DNA of 36,835 nt from Candidatus Nanopelagicales bacterium. Its GTDB lineage: Bacteria > Actinomycetota > Actinomycetes > S36-B12. The notes under the pieces are model-generated. The model was not told where the DNA came from. It did no database searches and worked only from the letters and a program-made list of their open reading frames with translations. The stretch lies in NCBI GenBank assembly GCA_030726915.1, contig JANRCR010000047.1, positions 1 through 36,835 of the forward strand, read 5' to 3'. Every line of letters begins with the position of its first letter. Positions within the stretch are counted from its first letter, which is position 1. Shown here piece by piece: positions 15,809 to 22,767 of this stretch. Made by a program: the position numbers and the translations under genes.

Positions 15809-17695
15809 ATGAACCCGATCCGCAAGGCCATCGCCCTCGGTCTTATCAGCGCCACAGCATCGGCGCTCGCTGTGCTCGCACCCGCGGCGGCGAGTGCGGA
15901 GGAGGGGGAGATCTTCACATTGGGAACCCTGGCTGACATCGACTCGGCCAATCCCTTCGTCGGATACTCCGGCTCCGCCTACGAGGTGTTCCAGATGCAG
16001 TACCTCACGCTGACCCAGTACGCGGCGGATGACTTCGCCATCGTTCCCGGTCTCGCCGAGTCATGGGAGGAGGCGCCGGACCAGCTGTCGTGGACGTACA
16101 ACATCCGCCCTGGCATGGCGTGGTCGGACGGCACACCCATCACCGCCAACGACGCGGCCTACACCTTCAACCGGATCCTCAATGGCAAGCAGGAGTCCGT
16201 CAACTACTACGCCTACACCGCCAACATCACGTCCGTGGAGGCCGTCGACGACCTGACATTCCGCATCAACGTCGATAAGCCGTCGCCCATCATGGAGAGG
16301 CTCTACGTCTACATCCTCCCCGAGCACATCTGGTCAGGCATCGATAAGAAGGAGGTCGCGACCTTCAAGAACGAGGGCACGCCGGAATCGCCGATCGTCG
16401 GCTCCGGCCCCTACCTCATGATCGAGCGACGGCCCGGCCAGTTCACCCGCTTCGCCGCCAATCCTGAGTACTTCCGCGGGGAACCGGCCGTCAAGGAAGT
16501 GGTGTGGCGGATCTTCCTGAACGCCGACGCCCTGGGCCAGGCCCTCAAGAAGGGTGAGGTCGACGCCGCAACGGATCTCACACCGACCGTGTGGAGCAAC
16601 CTGAAGGACGCCCCGGGCATCACGGCTGTCGCATCGGCGAACACCTACTTCAACCACATCGCGTTCAACACCGGCGCAGCCCTCGTCGACGGGACCCCGA
16701 TCGGCGATGGCAACCCGGCCGTGCGCGATGCCCGAGTACGCCGAGCCCTGAGCCTGGCGATCGACCGGGAGGCGATGACCGAGCGGCTCCTCCAAGGCCT
16801 GGGCACTTCCGGAAGCACCGTGATCCCGCCGATGTACGCCGACCTGCACCTCACTCCCGCGAGCGGAGTGGAGTACGACCCCGCGCTCGCCGGGCAACTG
16901 CTCGACGAGGCGGGATACCCCCTAGGGCCCGACGGCGTTCGCGTCGGTTCCGACGGTCAGCCGCTAACGCTGCGGTTCTTTGGCAGGTCCGACGGAGACG
17001 CCGACTCAGCGAAGATCCTGGAGTACGTCCAGGCCTACTTCGCCGACGTCGGAGTGACCCTTGAGTCGAGCCTCGTCTCGACCGACGTCATCATCACGAA
17101 GTACGGCGAGGGCAAGTACGACCTCTACGAGTGGGGCTGGGGCGTCGAGCCGGATCCGAACTACATGCTCTCGGCCTTCACCTGCGCCAACAGGTCCTAC
17201 GAGGACGAGGGAGCTATCTACTCGACCCTCTCCGACTCCTTCTATTGCAATGAGGAGTATGACGCCCTATGGGAGGAGCAGTCGACGGAGACCGACTCGG
17301 TCCGGCGCGCTGAGATCGTCCGGCAGATGCAGCAGATGCTCATCGACGACATGCCCTACCTCGTCCTGTACTACCCCGATCAGCTCTCCGCCTACCGCTC
17401 CGACCGATTTACGGGATTCATTCCGCAGCCGAGGGAGAACGGAGCCATCCTCTTCCAGTACGGCACGTGGACGTGGGATGCCCTCGCGCCAGTGACGGCG
17501 GAGGCACCAGCGTCGGAGGGCGGGTCGGCCTCAGCCCCGGCATCCGGGGAAGGGAGCTCGGCGTCGACCCCCGCAGCCACATCGGGATCGTCCACGCTGC
17601 CCTACGTCATCGTCGGCGCGGTCGTCATCGGCCTCGGAGTTGGCGTGGTCCTCCTCCAGCGCCGGCGGCGAACCTCGGCCAACCTGCGGGAGTAG
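15809..17695 (+). CDS. ABC transporter substrate-binding protein, family 5 (peptide/nickel/opine type), membrane-anchored
   Basis: A protein of 628 residues. A signal peptide (MNPIRKAIALGLISATASALAVLAPAAASAEE) lacks a lipobox cysteine. The mature part has family-5 blocks: IDSANPFVGYSG, GLAESWEEAPDQLSWTYNIRPGMAWSDGTPITANDAAYTFNRIL, VGSGPYLM, VRRALSLAIDREAM, and YDLYEWGWGVEPDPNYMLSAFTC near the C-terminus. After residue 560 comes a Ser/Ala/Gly/Pro-rich linker, then a hydrophobic helix (LPYVIVGAVVIGLGVGVVLL) and a basic tail, so it is held to the outer face of the membrane by a C-terminal anchor. No permease or ATPase genes accompany it here. AGGATCC/GGAGG upstream supports the ATG. Ligand unknown; the inverted repeats suggest substrate-responsive control. 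Confidence 0.9.
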   Translation: MNPIRKAIALGLISATASALAVLAPAAASAEEGEIFTLGTLADIDSANPFVGYSGSAYEVFQMQYLTLTQYAADDFAIVPGLAESWEEAPDQLSWTYNIRPGMAWSDGTPITANDAAYTFNRILNGKQESVNYYAYTANITSVEAVDDLTFRINVDKPSPIMERLYVYILPEHIWSGIDKKEVATFKNEGTPESPIVGSGPYLMIERRPGQFTRFAANPEYFRGEPAVKEVVWRIFLNADALGQALKKGEVDAATDLTPTVWSNLKDAPGITAVASANTYFNHIAFNTGAALVDGTPIGDGNPAVRDARVRRALSLAIDREAMTERLLQGLGTSGSTVIPPMYADLHLTPASGVEYDPALAGQLLDEAGYPLGPDGVRVGSDGQPLTLRFFGRSDGDADSAKILEYVQAYFADVGVTLESSLVSTDVIITKYGEGKYDLYEWGWGVEPDPNYMLSAFTCANRSYEDEGAIYSTLSDSFYCNEEYDALWEEQSTETDSVRRAEIVRQMQQMLIDDMPYLVLYYPDQLSAYRSDRFTGFIPQPRENGAILFQYGTWTWDALAPVTAEAPASEGGSASAPASGEGSSASTPAATSGSSTLPYVIVGAVVIGLGVGVVLLQRRRRTSANLRE

Positions 17696-17737
17696 CCGGC
17701 CAGGCTACGGGGGAGAACGACTGGATCACGGGCGCAC

Positions 17738-17743
17738 TACCCT
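17738..17743 (+). promoter_or_regulatory. candidate -10 box (TACCCT) of the TetR gene
   Basis: TACCCT would start transcription near 17750 and leave a leader of about 27 bases with GAGGAGG before the GTG at 17777. No -35 and no TGAC-N6-GTCA repeat is seen here. Confidence 0.35.
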
Positions 17744-17776
17744 GACGTGCGTGACCGAGGACTACGAGGAGGTCGG

Positions 17777-18406
17777 GTGAGCCCGCGACCGAGCGTGGAA
17801 GCCCAGCGCCGCGAGGAAGTGCTCGTTGCAACCTGCGCGGTGATCAGCGAGGTGGGCTTCCGCCACGTGCGCATCGCCGACGTAGCCGAGCACATCGGCA
17901 CGAGCACCGGGATCATCCACTACTACTTCCGGACCAAGGACGATCTCCTTGAAGAAGCGTTCCGCTTCGTGATCGAGTCCGCGCGCGCCCGCAGCCTGGA
18001 GGCGCTCGACGGCGTGACTGATCCCGAGGAACGCCTCCTGACGGTCATCCGCGTCAATCTGCCCACAGCCTCCGACCACCAGGACTGGCCCATCTGGATC
18101 CACCTCTGGGCCGAAGCTCTTCGCGATCCCGCACTTCGCCGAATCAGCGTCACCGCCTACGACCGCTGGGCGCGCCTCATCGAGGACATCGTCACCCAGG
18201 GTCAAGAGCAGGGCGCCTTCATGCACCTGCATGCCCGGGAGTTCGCGATGCAACTCCTCGCCATGATCGACGGTCTCGTGATCCAAGCCCTCATCTCCGC
18301 TCGTCCGGCCGCCATGAAGGCGTTGCGACCCACCGTCGAGGCCTTTGTGCGCCAGGCCCTGAGCGAACCGTCCGACCGGCCCGCCGACGCCCTCCTGCGA
18401 GGATGA
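17777..18406 (+). CDS. TetR-family regulator with BetI-like C-terminal domain
   Basis: A protein of 209 residues. The N-terminal helix-turn-helix is clear: EAQRREEVLVATCAVISEVGFRHVRIADVAEHIGTSTGIIHYYFRTKDDLLEEAF. The ligand domain resembles the BetI-type (TetR_C_6) group: VNLPTASDHQDWPIWIHLWAEALRDPALRRISVTAYDRWARLIEDIV and AMIDGLVIQALI. BetI itself controls choline/betaine genes, but the domain is widespread, so the ligand is not known. The track begins at GTG 17747; GTG at 17777 follows GAGGAGG closely and gives the usual family N-terminus. Its stop overlaps the SDR start (ATGA). It is the natural candidate to bind the TGAC-N6-GTCA repeats upstream of the solute-binding protein and acyl-CoA dehydrogenase genes. 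Confidence 0.88.
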   Translation: MSPRPSVEAQRREEVLVATCAVISEVGFRHVRIADVAEHIGTSTGIIHYYFRTKDDLLEEAFRFVIESARARSLEALDGVTDPEERLLTVIRVNLPTASDHQDWPIWIHLWAEALRDPALRRISVTAYDRWARLIEDIVTQGQEQGAFMHLHAREFAMQLLAMIDGLVIQALISARPAAMKALRPTVEAFVRQALSEPSDRPADALLRG

Positions 18407-19197
18407 GCACGCCTGCCCGTCGCGTGATCGTCACGGGCGGAGCCTCGGGGATCGGTGCTGCGATCGCCTCACGCCTGCTCGCAGACGGCGCCCGTGTCGC
18501 CCTCGCCGATCCCGACGAGCAGGCACTGTGCTCCTGGGCAGATGCGCCCGGCATCACATGCCTGGTTGTCGACGTCTCGGACCCCGCGGCGCTCGACGAA
18601 GCCCTGCCCCGGGTGATCGACGACTGGGGTGGTGTCGATGTGCTCGTCAACGCCGCCGGGATCGCCGGCCCCATCGCACTCGCGGAGGACTGCGATCCAT
18701 CCGAATGGGCGCGATGCGTCGAGGTTGACCTAGTCGGCCACTTCCTCACGGCTCGCCTGGTGATCCCGGCGATGAAGCGCCAGCGCGACGGTGTCATCGT
18801 CAACATCGGATCTACATCGGGTCTGTACGGCGTCGGCCTGCGCACCGCGTACGCCGCATCCAAGGCGGGCCTCGTCGGGCTGACGAAGTCACTTGCGGTG
18901 GAGTTGGGGCCGTGGCAGGTCCGCGTCAACCTCATCTGCCCGGGCTCGGTCAGGGGAGAGCGCATCCGCCGCATCGCCGAAGCCGAAGCCCAGTCTCGGG
19001 GGACGACTGCTGACGCCGTCGAGGCGGAGTACGTCGCGGGGCAGTCAATCGCGCGGCTGGTCGAGCCCGACGAGATCGCCGATATCGTCCACTTCCTGGC
19101 CTCCCGAGCCGCCCGGATGATCACGGGCCAGGTGATTTCCGTCGATGGGCACACGGAGACCTTCCACCTACCCGGGCCACCTTCCGCCGCTCATTGA
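18403..19197 (+). CDS. short-chain dehydrogenase/reductase (SDR, classical)
   Basis: A protein of 264 residues. The Rossmann motif TGGASGIG is at about 10-17, the NAG motif appears as NAAGIAG, and the catalytic Ser and YxxxK are in NIGSTSGLYGVGLRTAYAASKAG (about 137-160). The C-terminus MITGQVISVDGHTE is of the classical type. An Asp after strand two (ALADPDEQ) suggests NAD rather than NADP. It would oxidise an alcohol or hydroxyacyl group; the substrate is unknown. ATGA overlap with the TetR gene indicates coupled translation. The last codons carry the third TGAC-N6-GTCA repeat, which overlaps the acyl-CoA dehydrogenase promoter. Confidence 0.88.
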   Translation: MSTPARRVIVTGGASGIGAAIASRLLADGARVALADPDEQALCSWADAPGITCLVVDVSDPAALDEALPRVIDDWGGVDVLVNAAGIAGPIALAEDCDPSEWARCVEVDLVGHFLTARLVIPAMKRQRDGVIVNIGSTSGLYGVGLRTAYAASKAGLVGLTKSLAVELGPWQVRVNLICPGSVRGERIRRIAEAEAQSRGTTADAVEAEYVAGQSIARLVEPDEIADIVHFLASRAARMITGQVISVDGHTETFHLPGPPSAAH

Positions 19198-19222
19198 CGC
19201 TCGAGTCAGTTTTGGCTACCGT
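19194..19222 (+). promoter_or_regulatory. promoter of acyl-CoA dehydrogenase gene (TTGACG-17-TACCGT), leaderless
   Basis: TTGACG (19194-19199) and TACCGT (19217-19222) are spaced by 17 bases, and the ATG follows six bases later. No ribosome site is present. This is the best complete promoter in the window. Confidence 0.65.
19195..19208. promoter_or_regulatory. inverted repeat, candidate operator (TGAC-GCTCGA-GTCA) over the -35
   Basis: The same TGAC-N6-GTCA pattern as upstream of the solute-binding protein gene. It covers the -35 of the acyl-CoA dehydrogenase promoter and the SDR stop codon, a position suited to repression. Confidence 0.6.
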
Positions 19223-19228
19223 GCGCCC

Positions 19229-20332
19229 ATGACCGCAGCCTCAGCCCTCGCACGGGCCTTCGTCGACAACCACGTCCGCCCGAATCTCGCCAGCTGGGAT
19301 GCCGCCGCGACCTACCCGCGCGAGGTTGTCGCGGCCTCCGGGCTCACCGGCCTGTTCGTCGCCCCCGACAAGGGAGGACTGGGTCTGAGCTACGGCGAGG
19401 CAGTCGACGTCTTCGAGGAACTCGGCCGAGGTGACGGCTCGCTCGCCTTCTCCATGTCGATGCACAACGCCGTCGCTGCCGCGGTCAACGGTGCGGCGAC
19501 CGGTGTCCTGCTTGAGCGCTGGGGCGGGGCCCTCGCATCAGGTCAAGCGCTCGGTTGCTTCAGCATCACCGAGCCGCAGTCGGGCACGGATGCCACCGCG
19601 CTTCGCACCCGGGCAACCGAGCGCGACGGCTCGTGGACCATCACCGGGCGCAAGGCATGGGTGAGTCTCGGCGGGGTCGCCGACGTCTACGCCGTGGTTG
19701 CCAAGACCTCCGACGAGCCAGGCCACTCGGATGTGGCCATGTTCATCGTCGAGGGAGCGGACCCGGGGGTTACCTTCTCCGCCCCGTACCGCAAGGCCGC
19801 CTCGGACTTCCTGCCCATCACGGACATGGAGTTGACCGAGGCCAACGCCTTCCTGCTGGTTCCCCCCGGCTCGGGCATGTCCGCCGCCCTGGCGGCCATC
19901 GACGTGGCCCGCTTCGACATCGCCGCCATCAGCGTGGGACTCCTAGCCGAGGCCCTCGATGTGGCCACGCGGTACGCCTGCCAGCGCGTGACCTTCGGCA
20001 AGCCAATCATCGAGCACCAGGGCCTTGCTTGGATGCTCGCCGACGTCGCAACGGACGTGGAGGCGGGCCGGCACCTCACCCGAGCTGCCGCCGAGGCCAT
20101 CGGAATGCCGGAGGGCCGGGTCGCCATCGCCCACGCCAAGCGTTTCGCCCCGGACGCTGCTGTGCGGGGCACCGCCGCCTGCAGCGAAGTGCTCGGCGCC
20201 TATGGATGGCTGCACGACCACCCCATCGCACGCATGGCGGCCGTCGCCACGATGCTTACCGTGGTGGACGGCACCGCCGAGGTCCAGCGCATCGTCATCG
20301 CCCGCGACCTGCAGCGCCGAGCCAGCAAGTAG
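19229..20332 (+). CDS. acyl-CoA dehydrogenase family flavoprotein, atypical active site
   Basis: A protein of 367 residues from ATG 19229, supported by a leaderless promoter; the track start at 19145 lies inside the SDR gene. Acyl-CoA dehydrogenase features: LGLSYGEAVDVFEELGRGDGSLAFSMSMHN, FAD/substrate block CFSITEPQSGTDATAL (110-125), ITGRKAWVSLGG, RVTFGKPIIEHQGLAWMLADVATDVEAGR, and LTVVDGTAEVQRIVIARDL. The catalytic glutamate of the MCAD YEGT motif is replaced by Asp347 (VVDGT), and the alternative position used by isovaleryl-CoA dehydrogenase (LDLER) is Ala in AIDVARF. It might therefore be a non-classical member. It sits between the SDR and the DmdA-like gene; the analogous DMSP pathway enzyme DmdC is also an acyl-CoA dehydrogenase, but orthology is not shown. 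Confidence 0.88.
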   Translation: MTAASALARAFVDNHVRPNLASWDAAATYPREVVAASGLTGLFVAPDKGGLGLSYGEAVDVFEELGRGDGSLAFSMSMHNAVAAAVNGAATGVLLERWGGALASGQALGCFSITEPQSGTDATALRTRATERDGSWTITGRKAWVSLGGVADVYAVVAKTSDEPGHSDVAMFIVEGADPGVTFSAPYRKAASDFLPITDMELTEANAFLLVPPGSGMSAALAAIDVARFDIAAISVGLLAEALDVATRYACQRVTFGKPIIEHQGLAWMLADVATDVEAGRHLTRAAAEAIGMPEGRVAIAHAKRFAPDAAVRGTAACSEVLGAYGWLHDHPIARMAAVATMLTVVDGTAEVQRIVIARDLQRRASK

Positions 20333-20369
20333 CCCCATAGGCCGCGCTGACGCCCAACGAGGAGCCACC

Positions 20370-21560
20370 ATGACCGGGACGATCCCCTCCTTGGACGCCC
20401 CTGGAATCGCCGACAACGTCGAAGCGTTGGCCAACTACGCCGACTCGCACTCCGTGGTGCGCATCAGCGCCAAGCGCTTCAGCGAATCGCCGTGGAGTCG
20501 TCATTACGCCGACGACCAGACTGTTTTCGGTGTCTACGGTGGCCGGCTCTACCCGCTCTCCCTCGGCGCGGACCCCGTCGCCGACTACTGGCACCTGCGC
20601 ACCAAGGTCGCCTTGTTCGACGTACCCGAGAAGCCGATCGAGATCAGCGGACCGGACACCGAGGCTTTCCTGAACTCCCTGCTCACACGCGACGTCACCA
20701 AGGTGCCCGCTGGCAAAGCCCGCTACGCCCTCGCGTGCGATCACCGAGGCCGCATCCTCATGGACGGGGTCGTGATCAAGTGGGCCAAGGACCGGTTCTG
20801 GTACGTCCTCGCGGACGGTGACTTCCTCGGCTGGATGAGGGCACAGGCGGCCCACTTCGACGTCAAGGTGCGCGATCCTGATGTGTGGGTACTTCAGATC
20901 CAGGGACCCCTCAGCCTCGATGTGCTGAACGCTGCATGCGACGACCCGTCACCCGAGCCACTCGCCTACTTCGCCGCGCGAGGCGCGCTCATCGGCGGGC
21001 AGGAGGTCCTCATCACCCGCACCGGCTGGACGGGTGAACTCGGCTTCGAGATCTACGCCGGACCCGATATCGATCACGACACCCTCTGGTCCCACCTCAT
21101 GCAGCAGGGGGCAGCGCATGACCTGCGCTGCCTGAGCCTGGAATGCATGGGCATCCGGCGGATCGAGGCCGGCATCTTGGACAACGGCAGCGATATGGAT
21201 CCCGGCCTGACCCCCTACGACGTCGGGCTCGGGGCCTTCGTCGATCTCGCCAAGGAGTCCTTCCTCGGGCGGGAGGCTCTGGCGGCAGGCGACACCGGCA
21301 ACCGACTCACTGGCATCGTCGGGCCCCGGGCACCGCGGCCCGGCGAGAGCCTGCTCGTCGACGCTCGCGAGGTGGCGCGGGTACGAGCTGGTGCGTGGTC
21401 ACCGACCCTCGGGAGCGGTATCGGCTACGCGCTCTTCCTCGGACCCCCCAGCGATGAGAACCCGCTGGTCTCAGCGATTGACGGCAGCGTCTTCACACCC
21501 CACACGCTGCCCTTCCTCGACCCAGAGAAGCGACTGGCGCGAGGGCTCCCGCTCGATTAG
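20370..21560 (+). CDS. GcvT-family methyltransferase, DmdA-like (THF-dependent demethylase candidate)
   Basis: A protein of 396 residues from ATG 20370, which follows GAGGAG; the track start at 20025 is in the previous gene. It is a GcvT-fold protein but unlike the true GcvT next to it. Blocks resembling DMSP demethylase DmdA are DYWHLRTKVALFDV (72-85), IEISGPDTEAFLNSLLTRDVTKV, RFWYVLADGDFLGWM (142-156), VLQIQGP (174-180), RIEAGILDNGSDMD (264-277) and YDVGLGAFVDL. The Asp needed for folate chemistry seems kept in CDHRGRILMDG (D132). Such proteins move a methyl group from a substrate to tetrahydrofolate. Whether the substrate is DMSP, a methylamine or an aryl methyl ether cannot be told. Its N-terminal extension of about 45 residues is longer than in GcvT. 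Confidence 0.82.
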   Translation: MTGTIPSLDAPGIADNVEALANYADSHSVVRISAKRFSESPWSRHYADDQTVFGVYGGRLYPLSLGADPVADYWHLRTKVALFDVPEKPIEISGPDTEAFLNSLLTRDVTKVPAGKARYALACDHRGRILMDGVVIKWAKDRFWYVLADGDFLGWMRAQAAHFDVKVRDPDVWVLQIQGPLSLDVLNAACDDPSPEPLAYFAARGALIGGQEVLITRTGWTGELGFEIYAGPDIDHDTLWSHLMQQGAAHDLRCLSLECMGIRRIEAGILDNGSDMDPGLTPYDVGLGAFVDLAKESFLGREALAAGDTGNRLTGIVGPRAPRPGESLLVDAREVARVRAGAWSPTLGSGIGYALFLGPPSDENPLVSAIDGSVFTPHTLPFLDPEKRLARGLPLD

Positions 21561-21669
21561 CCCCGCGCGTTCGCCTGCGGATCGCCCACCCAAAGGACGA
21601 CCAGGCTCGCTGCCTACGTCACAGAACTCGACCCGACCGGCGCCATCCCCGACATCGCCGGCTAACCGC

Positions 21670-21675
21670 TACGGT
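21670..21675 (+). promoter_or_regulatory. -10 box (TACGGT) of gcvT, leaderless type
   Basis: TACGGT lies exactly six bases before the ATG at 21682, and no ribosome site is present. No clear -35. This suggests gcvT has its own start although it follows the DmdA-like gene by 121 bases. Confidence 0.45.
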
Positions 21676-21681
21676 CGGCGC

Positions 21682-22767
21682 ATGAGCCTGCGCCAGACCC
21701 CGCTGCACTCCCGCCATGTGGCCCTCGGCGCCAAGATGGCCGACTTCGGGGGCTGGGACATGCCCATCGAGTACGTCGGCACCGTCACCGAGCACACTGC
21801 CGTCCGCGAGAGCGCCGGCGTCTTCGATGTCTCGCACATGGGCTACACCGAGGTGACGGGATCGGGTGCCATCGCGTGGCTCAACTCCGTGCTCGCCAAT
21901 GACCTCGAGCGTGTCGGTGCTGGGCAGGCGCAGTACTCACTGCTGTGCGACGAATCGGGCGGCGTGATCGACGACCTCATCGTCTACCGCATCAATGACG
22001 ACAACGCCTTCATCATCCCCAATGCGAGCAACTCCGATGCCGTGGTGGCAACGCTCTCCGCAGCGGCAGCTGCTGCCGGGACCGGTATCACGGTCGCGGA
22101 CAAGCGCGAGGATTACGGAATCCTCGCTGTGCAGGGTCCCCGCAGCGACGCAATTCTCGAGGCCCTCGGCCTGCCCTGCGGGCACGACTACATGAGCTTC
22201 GCGCGCACAAGCTGGCAGGGCAGCCCGGTTGTCGTATGCCGCACCGGTTACACCGGCGAGCGAGGCTACGAAGTCCTCGTCCCCGCCTCGGTCCTCGCAG
22301 ACCTGTGGGATGCCGTGGTCACGGCGGGCGCGACCCCGGCGGGGCTGGGTGCGCGCGACACGCTGCGCACCGAGATGGGCTACCCCCTGCACGGCCACGA
22401 GCTCTCGCTCGACATCACGCCGGTGCAGGCGGGCCTGGCGTGGGCCGTGGGCTGGGACAAGCCAGCCTTCGCGGGGCGCGATGCACTGGCCGCAGAGCGC
22501 GCCTCCGGACCGCGTCGGCGACTGCGCGGCCTCGTCGCGGTGGAGCGGGCCATCCCCCGACCCGGCATGCCCGTGCTGTCGGCGGACGGCGCGACCATCG
22601 GCGAGATGACCAGTGGCACGTTCTCGCCCACGCTGAAGCAGGGCATCGGTCTTGCGCTGCTCGACCCGGCCATCGCCGAGGGCGACGAGGTGGTCGTCGA
22701 CGTGCGCGGGCGTCAGGCGCGCTTCACGGTGACGAAGCCACCGTTCGTGACGCCGCACGTCCGCTGA
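21682..22767 (+). CDS. gcvT: aminomethyltransferase GcvT (glycine cleavage T protein)
   Basis: A protein of 361 residues from ATG 21682; the track's extension to 21391 lies in the DmdA-like gene. GcvT takes the aminomethyl group from lipoylated GcvH, releases ammonia and forms methylene-THF. Motifs: TPLHSRHVALGAKMADFGGWDMPIEY, VFDVSHMGYTEVTG, QYSLLCDESGGVIDDLIVYR with the catalytic Asp, QGPRSDAILEALG, RTGYTGERGYEVLVPA, GARDTLRTEMGYPLHGHEL and TSGTFSPTLKQGIGLALLD. GcvH and GcvP are not in the window. The 3' end overlaps the opposing permease gene by 44 bases. Adjacent to a DmdA-like paralogue, it may also serve one-carbon recovery from the same catabolic route. Confidence 0.95.
   Translation: MSLRQTPLHSRHVALGAKMADFGGWDMPIEYVGTVTEHTAVRESAGVFDVSHMGYTEVTGSGAIAWLNSVLANDLERVGAGQAQYSLLCDESGGVIDDLIVYRINDDNAFIIPNASNSDAVVATLSAAAAAAGTGITVADKREDYGILAVQGPRSDAILEALGLPCGHDYMSFARTSWQGSPVVVCRTGYTGERGYEVLVPASVLADLWDAVVTAGATPAGLGARDTLRTEMGYPLHGHELSLDITPVQAGLAWAVGWDKPAFAGRDALAAERASGPRRRLRGLVAVERAIPRPGMPVLSADGATIGEMTSGTFSPTLKQGIGLALLDPAIAEGDEVVVDVRGRQARFTVTKPPFVTPHVR

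Noticed and set aside
15809-17695. Solute-binding protein as part of the cobalamin or cobalt uptake operon
   Set aside because: It is separated by an opposite-strand gene, has its own promoter and operators, and an ECF system does not use a family-5 binding protein.
21561-21663. In-frame 34-codon open stretch after the TAG stop of the DmdA-like gene (ends AYVTELDPTGAIPDIAG)
   Set aside because: There is no start codon, no family match that I recognise and no sign of readthrough; it is most likely chance, or at best an old gene end.
20370-22767. Tandem duplication of gcvT
   Set aside because: The two GcvT-fold proteins share only general fold motifs, differ in their N- and C-terminal parts and belong to different branches, so this is not a recent duplication.
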